Source of the DNA: Omphiscola glabra
Taxonomy: Eukaryota; Mollusca; Gastropoda; Lymnaeidae
Assembly: GCA_964017045.1 (NCBI GenBank)
Contig: OZ024795.1
Coordinates: 54,041,350-54,105,349 of the forward strand
Length of the DNA stretch: 64,000 nucleotides
Reading direction: 5' to 3'
The notes under the pieces were generated by a model, which did not search any database, had not been told where the DNA came from, and worked only from the letters and a program-made list of their open reading frames with translations. A program made the position numbers and the translations under genes. Of the stretch, positions 38,601-50,600 are shown piece after piece. Every line of letters starts with the position of its first letter. Position 1 is the stretch's first letter.

Positions 38601-41600
38601 TCAGAGCCTGTTCAACAAGACCAACATAAGTTCAGAGCCTGTTTAACAAGACCGACATAAGTTCAGATCCTGTTTAACAAGACCAACATAAGTTCAGAGT
38701 CTGTTGTTCAACAAGACCAACATAATTTCAGAGCCTGTTCCATAGACCAACATAAGTTCAGAGTCTGTTCAACAAGACCAACATAACATAAGTTCAGAGT
38801 CTGTTCAACAAGACCAACATAAGTTCAGAGTCTGTTCAACAAGACCAACATAAGTTCAGATCCTGTTCAACAAGACCAACATAAGTTCAGAGTCTGTTTA
38901 ACAAGACCAACATAAGTTCAGAGTCTGTTGTTCAACAAGACCAACATAAGTTCAGAGTCTGTTCAACAAGACCAACATAAGTTCAGATCCTGTTCAACAA
39001 GACCAACATAACATAAGTTCAGAGTCTGTTCAACAAGACCAACATAAGTTCAGAGTCTGTTCAACAAGACCAACATAAGTTCAGATCCTGTTCAACAAGA
39101 CCAACATAAGTTCAGAGCCTGTTCAACAAGACCAACATAAGTTCAGAGTCTGTTCAACAAGACCAACATAAGTTCAGATCCTGTTCAACAAGACCAACAT
39201 AAGTTCAGAGTCTGTTCAACAAGACCAACATAAGTTCAGAGTCTGTTCAACAAGATCAACATAAGTTCAGAGTCTGTTCAACAAGACCAACATAAGTTCA
39301 GAGTCTGTTCAACAAGACCAACATAAGTTCAGAGTCTGTTCAACAAGACCAACATAGGTTCAGAGTCTGTTCAACAAGACCAACATAAGTTCAGATCCTG
39401 TTCAACAAGACCAATATAAGTTCAGAGCCTGTTTAACAAGACCAACATAAGTTCAGTTCCTGTTTAACAAGACCAACATAAGTTCAGAGTCTGTTGTTCA
39501 ACAAGACCAACATAATTTCAGAGCCTGTTCCATAGACCAACATAAGTTCAGAGTCTGTTCAACAAGACCAACATAACATAAGTTCAGAGTCTGTTCAACA
39601 AGACCAACATAAGTTCAGAGTCTGTTCAACAAGACTAACATAAGTTCAGATCCTGTTCAACAAGACCAACATAAGTTCAGAGTCTGTTTAACAAGACCAA
39701 CATAAGTTCAGAGTCTGTTGTTCAACAAGACCAACATAAGTTCAGATCCTGTTCAACATGACCAACATAACATAAGTTCAGAGTCTGTTCAACAAGACCA
39801 ACATAAGTTCAGAGTCTGTTCAACAAGACCAACATAAGTTCAGATCCTGTTCAACAAGACCAACATAAGTTCAGAGCCTGTTCAACAAGACCAACATAAG
39901 TTCAGAGTCTGTTCAACAAGACCAACATAAGTTCAGATCCTGTTCAACAAGACCAACATAAGTTCAGAGTCTGTTCAACAAGACCAACATAAGTTCAGAG
40001 TCTGTTCAACAAGATCAACATAAGTTCAGAGTCTGTTCAACAAGACCAACATAAGTTCAGAGTCTGTTCAACAAGACCAACATAAGTTCAGAGTCTGTTC
40101 AACAAGACCAACATAGGTTCAGAGTCTGTTCAACAAGACCAACATAAGTTCAGATCCTGTTCAACAAGACCAACATAAGTTCAGAGCCTGTTTAACAAGA
40201 CCAACATAAGTTCAGATCCTGTTTAACAAGACCAACATAAGTTCAGAGTCTGTTGTTCAACAAGACCAACATAATTTCAGAGCCTGTTCCATAGACCAAC
40301 ATAAGTTCAGAGTCTGTTCAACAAGACCGACATAACATAAGTTCAGAGTCTGTTCAACAAGACCAACATAAGTTCAGAGTCTGTTCAACAAGACCAACAT
40401 AAGTTCAGATCCTGTTCAACAAGACCAACATAAGTTCAGAGTCTGTTTAACAAGACCAACATAAGTTCAGAGTCTGTTGTTCAACAAGACCAACATAAGT
40501 TCAGAGTCTGTTCAACAAGACCAACATAAGTTCAGATCCTGTTCAACAAGACCAACATAACATAAGTTCAGAGTCTGTTCAACAAGACCAACATAAGTTC
40601 AGAGTCTGTTCAACAAGACCAACATAAGTTCAGATCCTGTTCAACAAGACCAACATAAGTTCAGAGCCTGTTCAACAAGACCAACATAAGTTCAGAGTCT
40701 GTTCAACATTTTGAAACAAAATTACATGGGAGGGAGCCATTAATTTTTCACCAGATGAACATATCAAGTTACATAGCTCTCAACTTACAACATCAGGGGC
40801 AATAAACAGCTGATGTGTAATGCCGTCTTTGCCCAGGAGGTAAAGGGGTGAGATTGAGCCGTGACGAGGGCAGATGGCATCGACCCCCTCCAGCACATCC
40901 AGCATGCAACGCTCAATTAACCAGGAGAAGATAACTGCTTCACCATCTGGACTTCCTTTATTGTAGATAAATGCTTGGCCTTCAGTCAAGGTCCTGTAAA
41001 CAAGGCAATTAAAATACTAAAGAAGTGTTCAGTCAATGTCCTGTAAACAAGGCAATTAAAATACTAAAGAAGTGTTCAGTCAATGTCCTGTAAACAAGGC
41101 AATTAAAATACTAAAGAAGTGTTCAGTCAATGTCCTGTAAACAAGGCAATTAAAATACTAAAGAATTGTTCAGTCAATGTCCTGTAAACAAGGCAATTAA
41201 AATACTAAAGAAGTGTTCAGTCAAAGTCCTGTAAAAAATGAAATTAAAATACTATAGAAGTGTTCAGTCAAAGTCCTGTAAACAATGAAATTAAAATACT
41301 ATAGAAGTGTTCTATTTCAGATGAGAACGATTTTAGGAAGGCAATTCCTTAAAAAGTCAGGCTATAGCTTTAGATCACCCCTTCCCAAGGGATCAAATTT
41401 AAAATGCAGTGATACAATTAGGTGCACACCTGAATTTTGGTTGGTATTATTCTACTCTTAATCAGACAGCAACAAGAAGGATGCTCATTGAAATGTACTT
41501 GTCCCTTGGACTGTTTCTGTTTCAACTTTACTGTCATTCATTTTACGGTTTCAAAAGGTAAAAAATAATCTTTTTAATAAAAAATCACTTAACGAGGTTG

Positions 41601-44600
41601 TCAAACAACTATTTGAGGGATTCTTTATTTTTGCTTAGTGGCGCCGATACCAGGCTGAGACCCGGTGCGCCAATACCAGGCTGAGACCCGGTATTTGGGA
41701 AACACTGCAATGATCTTTAAGGAAAGAAATTCTTTCTTTTCAATAGAAAAAGGTTTATACCGGTATTTATATTCAACAGAAATTACTTAGCTAGAGAATT
41801 ATGGGAATGGTTTTAGTTGGGAGAAAATACAATTAACGATTGTAAAAGTTGGGTGGTTCTTGACAAACAATAGCACTAATAGCAACAATAGCACCCCAAT
41901 TTATTGTCACTGAAAGGTATCACAATTCTAAATAAGAAAGAATATTTTTCTTCTTTTAGGGCAATGGTGTTATGAAGCAAAACTACAGACCTCGGTCTTG
42001 TTATCACAGTTTGCTCCCCTGCGCCTTCCCCGGCTGTCCGAGGCGAGCCAATGACGGTGACACTTCTCTCCCTGGTGCCGAAACAATTCTCCGATATCAC
42101 AACGGGCATGCACAAGTCTGGGACGTCAGGGTTCACGAAAAACCAAGAATTGTGGTCATGTTTGTGACTTCTCTGCCGTGTCACTTCCCGGTTCAGGCAC
42201 TGGGGACACGGCACAATGCGGGTCACCAGGTAACGACCTTCGCAGTTCTGACTGAACCTCAGCTCTCCTATGTCAGGATACCAGTCCTGTAATAGGTCAA
42301 TTATCATCATCACCTGATTATATTGTTTGTGATTCATTATCAGATGATGGATTCACATAATCTTATTTATTCCAAAGTGTTAGTGTTAATAAGCTGGATA
42401 TATAAGAATTCCTGGATTTTGAACTTTAATTACGGCAACAGAGAGAGGACTTTCATCACAGCAACAGAGAGGGGACTTCAATTACAGCAACAGAAAGATA
42501 ATCTCAAGGAAAAAATATTTAAGGATAAATACTCAACTGTAGAAGATATTTTAATGTAGTCTAATTTGATTAGATAATTTAGTTAAGATGTGAAAAATAA
42601 ATTGATGTCACTTCCCTATCCAATCTTTAAATAAAATTGATGTCATTAAGAGACCAATGTCTTTGCAGAGAATATGTCCATCTAGACATGTCAACCATGT
42701 TCTTATGTTAGGAATATGAATGTATTTATGATTGTACACAAGCTTGAGCATTTTGTACCTTTTTTTAAATGAAAAACCTCAAATATATAACCTGTAAAAG
42801 ATTGTCTACATGCTCCACAATTTTGACCAACAATTTGGTGGTGGCGATTTCTTCCCTGTAGATGGTACTGGACGGCTTGGACAGATCAAGGTTCTGTGGA
42901 CATATTTTTTTTATTAACAATAAGTTTTGGCAATTATTTGACATTTCACTACTGACTATGTCGTAAAACAAAGCTTAAAAAAGCCTGTGATCAAATTGAG
43001 CTGTAAGTTCTATTTTTAAAATCAGAGAACTCTTATAGTTCTGGTTCTTAAAATAACATCAGTTTAGAAATAACAGTGTTAGGTATTTCATCATTTTTCA
43101 GATCCAGTAAAGGACCATTTGGGCATGTGCCCTTCAGGCCATGGTAAGACTTTGGAAACTCTCAGCAGCTGTTCTTTTATTATATTGTATTGATGTATTT
43201 TTGGTAGGTAATTTAAGGCCTAGTTTAATATTGCAAAAATGGAGTTTGGATACCATAGTAACATGAAGACAGTTTCAGTGAGCCCCCAACCACAGCAGAT
43301 AAACAGCTACTGATAGATTCCTTTTAAAATATAAGTGCCTAGCTGCCATACTCACATGCAGTGTTTTTTTTAGGCATCTCTGGGGGGGGGGGGGGGGGAC
43401 CCAGGAGCATTGGCTACCACCACCCCCACCCTGCTCAAGGGCAATCGGTGCCCTCGATGAACTGCCCTACTTCCAGATAAATATAACTATAGCAGACCCC
43501 TCTTCCACATGAGCCCTCAAGTTTCACCCTAATTTCCTATAAAAATGATACCTAGCCAATATTAGCGTATCCGGAAATTTGATCGAAAGAAATTTCGTCA
43601 ACGGAAAATTGATCGACGTAAATTTGATCGAAAGAAATTTCGTCAACGGAAATTTGATTGAATGGAAATTTGGTCGAATTTTTTTTTTAGTTTACACGTT
43701 AAAATTTTGCATCAAATTTATTTTTGAAAGCATTATTTTGTTTTACTAGTGGCATAGCTAGTTTTTGTGCTGCAATTTGGCTATGGGCAAACCCAAATGT
43801 TGCTGCTCTCACTTTCACTTTCTGCAGTAGTACAAATATGCCCCTCATCCATATCAAGAATATGACATATTTAGACAACCCCATCTGCACCAATTTCTAA
43901 GCCACAGAGAAGAAACTAGAGTGTTTGGCGCCAGGGTACAACATCATTTTGACTCCCCACAGTCACAGATTCATGAAACGCATTAACTTCACCAATTAAA
44001 TACTACCAAAGCCCATTTTGTTGCCCTTGGTAGTCTGGCGCTCAGGGAGGTCTGTCACCTTTGGCACTGCCCCCCCCCCCCCTCCCACAACTCCTAAATT
44101 GTCTGAAAGAAATACTGCTCACCTGTAGGGGGGGCCCATCTTTGCTAGTCACATGAAACCTTAGGGAGTCAGTTGGAATGGTAATCTCTAAGATCTTGCT
44201 GTTGAGGACATCAAGAAAAGACCATTCGTTATCGATGCTGCACTTGATGTGACATTGGCTGATCAAATAAAGAGAAAAAATGTAAAGGGAGGGAGTTGGG
44301 AGGTTGGAAAAGCTGTTGGGGCAGGAGAGGGGGGTTAGGGTTTGAGCTGGGAAGGAGAGGGTTGTGGGGGAGTTGGGACACTGGGCTTGTTGGAGAAAAA
44401 GAACCAACTCCCTTCCTCAACCAACTCCTTTCCATCCCTCACCAAACTCCTACCCATCAACCAGCCTTCCCTTTCTACCAACCACTTTCAATCCCTAAAA
44501 CTCCCAAGCCAACTCCTTTCAATCCCCCAATTCCCAACCCATCCCCACTCCTAACCCAACTCCCAACCATAAACCCCATCTTCCACCCCTTCCCACCAAC

Positions 44601-47600
44601 CCCCCTAATTCCCACTCTCTCTCAAACCCATTCCCCAAATCCCCCAACCTGTCCCATCATTCCTCAACCAAACTCCGACACCGTCCCAACTCCCTCCCCT
44701 TTCCAACTCCCACTCCTTCCCATCACCCAACTCCCTCACCCTTCCCCAACTCCCACCCGTCACCCAACCCTTCTTATACTCCTACCTCTTCCCATCACCC
44801 AACTCCCATCCCATAACCCCTTCCCCAACCCTTCCCATACTCCCACACCTTACTCCTACCCTTCACCCAACTCCCACCCCTTCCCATCCCCCAACTACCA
44901 CCCTCACCCAGCCCCTTCCCATCCCCCAACTCCTCAACCAAGCCCTTTCCATCCCCCAACTACCACCCCTCACCCAGCCCCTTCCCATCCCCCCATCTCC
45001 CACCCCTCACCCTTTCAATCCCCCAATTCCCACCCTCAACCAATCCCTTCTCCCACCCCTCACCCAATCCCTTTCCCCCAACTCCCATCCCTTCCCCCAA
45101 CTCCCATCCCTTACCATCCCCCAACTCCAGCGCCTCACCCAGCACTCACCCCCCTTCCCACCCCTCACCCAACTCCCACCCCTTCCCATCACACCCCCAA
45201 CTCCCGCACCTCACCCAACTCCCACCCCCCAACTCCCACCCCTTCCCCCAACTCCCTTCCCATCCCCCCAACTCCCACACCTCACCCAACTCCGACCCCT
45301 TCCCATTCCCCAAACTCCCACCCCTTCCCATCCCCCAACTCCCGCCCCTTCCCATCCCCCCAACTCCCACCCCTTCCCATCCCCCAACTCCCACACCTCA
45401 CCCAACTCCCACCCCTTCCCATCCCCCCAACTCCCACACCTCACCCAACTCCTACCCCTTCCCATCCCAACTCCCACCTCTTCCAATCCCCCCACCTCCC
45501 ACCCCTTCCAATCCCCCACCTCCCAATCCCCCTTCCCATCCCCCCAACTCCGACCCCTTCCCATTCCCCCCAACTCCCACCCCTTCCCATCCCCAAACTC
45601 CCGCCCCTTCCCATCCCGCAACTCCCGCCCTTCTCATCCCCCAACTCCCACCCCTCACCCAACTCCCACCCCTTCCCATCCCCCAACTCCCACACCTCAC
45701 ATAACTCCCACCCCTTCCCATCCCCCAAACTCCCACCCCGCAACTCCTACCCCTTCCCATCCCCCCCAACTCCCACACCTCACCGAATTCCCATCCCCCA
45801 AACTCCCATCCCCAACTCCCGCCCTTCCACTCACCCAACTCCCACCCCTTCCTATCCCCCAACTCCCGCTCTTCCCTTCCCCCTTCCCATCCCCCGCCCC
45901 TTCCCATCCCCAAACTCCCACCCCCTTTCCATCCCCCAACTCCCGCCCTTCCCTTCCCCCGCCCCTTCCCATCCCCCCAACCTCCAGCGCCTCACCCAAC
46001 ACTCACCCCCTTCCCACCCCTCACCCAACTCCCACCCCTTCCCATCCCCCCAACTCCCACACCTCACCCAACTCCCACCCCTTCCCATCCCCCAAAACTC
46101 CCACCCCTTCCAATCCCCCAAACTCCCACCCCTTCCCATCCCCCAACTCCCTTCCCATCCCCCAACTCCCACCCTTCCCATTCCCCAACTCCCTTCCCAT
46201 CCCCAAATTCCCACCCCCAACTCCTGCCCTTCTCTTCCCCCGCCCCTTCCCCAAACTCCTGCCCTTCTCTTCCCCCGCCCCTTCCCCAAACTCCCACCCC
46301 TTCCAATCCCTCAAACTCCCACCCCTCCCCAACTCCCGCCCTTCCCATCCCCCAACCCTTCCCATCCCCCAATTCCCGCCCCTTCCCATCCCCCAACTCC
46401 CACCCCTTCCCATCCCCCAACTCCCACCCCTCACCCAACTCCCACCCCTTCCCATCCCCCAACTCCCACACCTCACATACCTCCCACCCCCCAAACTCCC
46501 ACACCTCCCCCAAACTCCCACCCCGCAACTCCCACCCCTTCCCATCCCCCAACTCCCACCCCTCACCGAATTCCCATCCCCCAAACTCCCACCCCTTCCA
46601 ATCCCCCCACCTCCAACCCCTTCCCATCCCCCCAACACCTACCCTTCCCAACTCCCACCCTTCCCATCCCCCAAACTCTCACCCAACTCCCACCCCTTCC
46701 CATCCCCCAACTCCCACCCCTTCCCATCCCCCAACTCCCACCCCTTTCCATCCCCCAACTCCTTCCCTTCCCCCGCACCTTCCCATCCCCAAACTCCCAC
46801 CCCTCACCCCTCACCCAACTCCCATCCCATCCCCCCAACTCCCACACCTCACCCAACTCCCACCCCTTCCCATCCCCCCAACTCCCGCCCTTCCCATCCC
46901 CCAACTCCCACCCCTCACCCAACTCCCACCCCTTCCCATCCCCCAACTCCCACACCTCACCCAACTCCCACCCCTTCCCATCCCCCCAACTCCCGCCCTT
47001 CCCATCCCCCAACTCCCACCCCTCACCCAACTCCCACCCCTTCCCATCCCCCAACTCCCACACCTCACCCAACTCCCACCCCTTCCCATCCCCCCAACTC
47101 CCACCCCTTCCAATCCTCCCACCCCTTCCAATCCCCCCACCTCCCACCACTTCCAATCCCCCTTCCCATCCCCCAACTCCGACCCCTTCCCATCCCCCCA
47201 ACTCCCGCCCCTTCCCATCCCGCAACTCCCGCCCTTCTCATCCCCAACTCCCACACCTCACTCAACTCCCACCCCTTCCCATCCCCCAAACTCCCACCCC
47301 CCAACTCCCACCCCTTACCATCCCCCACACTTCCACCCCGCAACTCCCACCCCTTCCCCCAAACTCCCACCCTTTCCATCCCCCAACTCCCGCCCTTTCC
47401 ATCCCCCAACTCCCACCCCTCACCCAACTCCCATCCCCCCAACTCCCACCCCTTCCCATCCCCCCAACTCCCACCCTTTCCCATCCCCCAACTCCCGCCC
47501 CTTCCCATCCCCCCCCTTCCCATCACCCAACTCCCACCCCTCACCCAACTCCCAACCCCTGTAATCACGGCTAACCCACCTGTAATCACAGCTAACCCAC

Positions 47601-50600
47601 CTGTAATCACAGAAGTAGGATGAGCTGGAGAAAAACACTTCCCTAATCCTTAACATCTCAAATCCAAGGTAGAAAAGTTCCAAACCAGTTTGCCAACATC
47701 GCCATTCCGGGTCCTTGTCGGACAATGTCTTCACCTGTAGGTCAAGGGTACTAGTTTTAGTGTTAGCATGGGTTTTATAATGCAGGTCTCTATTTAATTA
47801 AATATTGTGTAGTATGTTGTAGTAAGACTTGAGACAGGCAGTGTGTAATCTGACAGGACCACAATATTCTAAACATTCTTTTAATGACAGTGCTAGAGAT
47901 CACACTAAAAAACATTTTAACTCTTTCTCTCTGGAATTATTTTCCACGTTCTGACGGAATTATCTATTTTGCATATTCGTTATGCTCTTTAAATCTTCAA
48001 AACCTTTTTTCTGTTTTTTCATCAGAAAATGCAAAGTTTGGTGCTGTATGCTCTTTACAGACAATACAGACTTAGGTCTAAATTTTAATAAATAAATGTG
48101 ATTTTGATTTAAGGAAAATAAAAAATGTAAAAAAAAACATTCGTTCAATGCTCATTCCAAGTCAGTCCAAGAAAAATGTATAATCTAAAGTGTAAAAAAG
48201 TTGGGGTTTTTCTTAACTATATCCAAATGTGCATCACAAGGAATAAACATCACATTATAAGAAACACAAAATGAAACACCAGAACGCATTATCCAATATC
48301 ACATCCACACAACAATTTTCCGAAAAAAACAATCTATTTCCCCTGAAAACAATTTGACGCTACTATAAAATATTTGCACTCTATCCTTGTTTGTAATTTA
48401 CAAGTGCTTTGGTCAATGAACCAATGAACAGTCTCTCAATGAACAAGAGATGTCCATGGCCTGGTCTAAATCTTCAGAAAATTTTCCCCTCTAGCATTAT
48501 TGTTGCAGCATATTGTTAATTTATGGACAAGTAGCTTGAAATTTCTCAGGGTTATTTGATGAGAGTTTCTCTGATCTTATGGCCTTGTGAATTTATAGAG
48601 AATAAAGGCATTTATTATGGTGCACATCTCAATGCTCCAGAAAAATTACTTTTTCCACCACTTATTCAACTTCCTATTGTGATGGCCATAGTATACCAGA
48701 AGTTGGTAGCTCGGTTGCAACCATTCATGAACTGGATGTATTCATTTACAACTCTGAGTTTCATGTTTTTTTTTACCAAAACATTTTCTGCAGTTGTATT
48801 ACTGACTGGACCAATTCTGTTGATCTGAACAGTTGTCTTACTGACTGGACCAATTCTGTTGATCTGAACAGTTGTATTACTGACTGGACCAATTCTGTTG
48901 ATCTGAACAGTTGTATTAATGATTGGACCAATTCTGTTGATCTGAACAGTTGTATTACTGACTGGACCAATTCTGTTGATCTGAACAGTTGTATTAATGA
49001 TTGGACCAATTCTGTTGATCTGAACAGTTCCTGTAAAGTCAAATTTTTTTTCCTTCTGAAGTCCAACAATGCTTTTGTAGTATACCATCTGTCTGCAAAG
49101 ATATGGTTTCCACAACCAATTACTTTTAGTAATGTTCCAGTGAAGGGTGGTATGACGTGTCGGAGCCATAATAGGTTAGGATATTGCAAACATATCCTGT
49201 TGCACTGTCAACAAGACCAAAACTCTTGATGTGAGGCTTGGTTTGATTCAATTGTTTTTAGGCCCATCTTCCTTTAAAACCTACTATCATCTTATCAATT
49301 GTGAATGCTCTGGAAAAGTTGGCGATCATTACTATCAACGAGTTGATGAAAGGCCCAAGTTTGCCCTTATTTTCTGTGTCAACCTCAGAGGCAAGCAGAG
49401 AAGAGTGACGCAAGGCTTCATATCGTTCTCGCTGGAACATTTTGGCAAACCAGGGCGTATACATCCCTTGATGTGTGGACCAAAAGTCACGAACAAACGG
49501 ATGAAGGTTCATCCCTGTCATTGTAGTAACTGCTAAAAATGTGTAGATCTCAAAATTATTGACAGGTTTCCAGTCCCTAAAAATAGATCTTTTGCATGTT
49601 GGGTGTTCATTTTGATTATGTAGTTAACATACTCATTTATGGACAGTACAAGCTTGTCAATAATGGGGGTGTCAATAATGGGCGTGTCTATAATGGGCTT
49701 GTCAATAATGGGCGTGTCTATAATGGGCTTGTCAATAATGGGCGTGTCTATAATGGGCTTGTCAATAATGGCGTGTCAATAATGGGTTTGTCAATAATGG
49801 GCGTGTCTATAATGGGCGTGTCTATAATGGGCGTGTCAATAATGGGTTTGTCAATAATGGCGTGTCTAGCAAAGTGAACAAAAAAATCAAGTGCATTTGA
49901 CTTGCTAGTCACAAGCTCCAAATTTACACCTACATTTTCTTATGGTGAAAATCTGAAATGGCACTCAGTTTTAGTGTCGAGATCAGCAGCTTTCCAGTTA
50001 GAATATGCATTGTTTATTTTAGGAACAGTCTTTGCTTTTCTAAAAGGCACTTTAGCTGGGGGCGGGGTGTGGTTGTTCATCAGCTGATACAGTATCCATT
50101 TCATTGTCACTTTTGCCACTGGCACTACTACTACTAGGATTATACAATTCATCAGAATCAGCCTCTGCATCAGAAATGATAAAAATCACTATCTGAGTTG
50201 TCATCAAAAACAATGGACCAGGACTAGATTCCATGTTTGTAAACAGACATATAGATAATCACAACAACTGTTTGAAACACTTTGTCTCATGTTGAAAGAA
50301 GGAAATTCTGGGTGTTGGACAAAGGGAAATCATTCTAGATTGGATTAAAAGTAATTAAAAAACAAATATTTAAGAAGAGAAACTAAACTGTTTTAATGGC
50401 ATCGTCGATCCGGCAAAATCTTCATTTCAAATCGATGATGGGAGAGTTGATCGGGAAAGAAAGAGTTAATACATAAAGATTCCGTTAGATTTAGATGCAC
50501 CACCATATCAAATGTCTCATGTTGTAACATTCACAAGCTAAAATTTGGACTGGTCAAATGAAGAAATAAAACTGTTTGAAGAAACTAGAGTAAATGCTGG

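Larger units (their letters stand above)
48620..50234 (-). pseudogene. piggyBac transposase, frameshifted
   Basis: Starts [14 protein letters not shown] with an acidic Ser-rich N-terminus ([19 protein letters not shown]). Later frames show [20 protein letters not shown], then [15 protein letters not shown] (first catalytic Asp region of the piggyBac DDE core), [17 protein letters not shown] (second Asp), [18 protein letters not shown] (third Asp) and a C-terminal [11 protein letters not shown], all in family order. At least three frame changes, internal stops and two minisatellites interrupt it; no intact protein can be read. Not a host gene. Confidence 0.85.
47921..50465 (-). mobile_element. 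piggyBac transposon relic, 2.5 kb, TTAA target
   Basis: Flanked by TTAA at 47917-47920 and 50466-50469. Ends are inverted: CTCTTTCTCTCTGG (left) and CTCTTTCTTTCCCG (right, read inward). The interior encodes broken piggyBac transposase on the minus strand. Inserted in the intron between exons 7 and 8 of the kinase gene, same orientation as the host gene. Confidence 0.85.

Noticed and set aside
41640..41710. TGGGAAACACTG as a hAT right end
   Set aside because: No left terminus or 8-bp duplication found.
44296..47574. 1092-codon Pro/Ser/Thr-rich open frame on the plus strand
   Set aside because: The C-rich minisatellite lacks G and hence most stop codons on that strand. Composition, not coding, explains it, and it is antisense to the gene intron.
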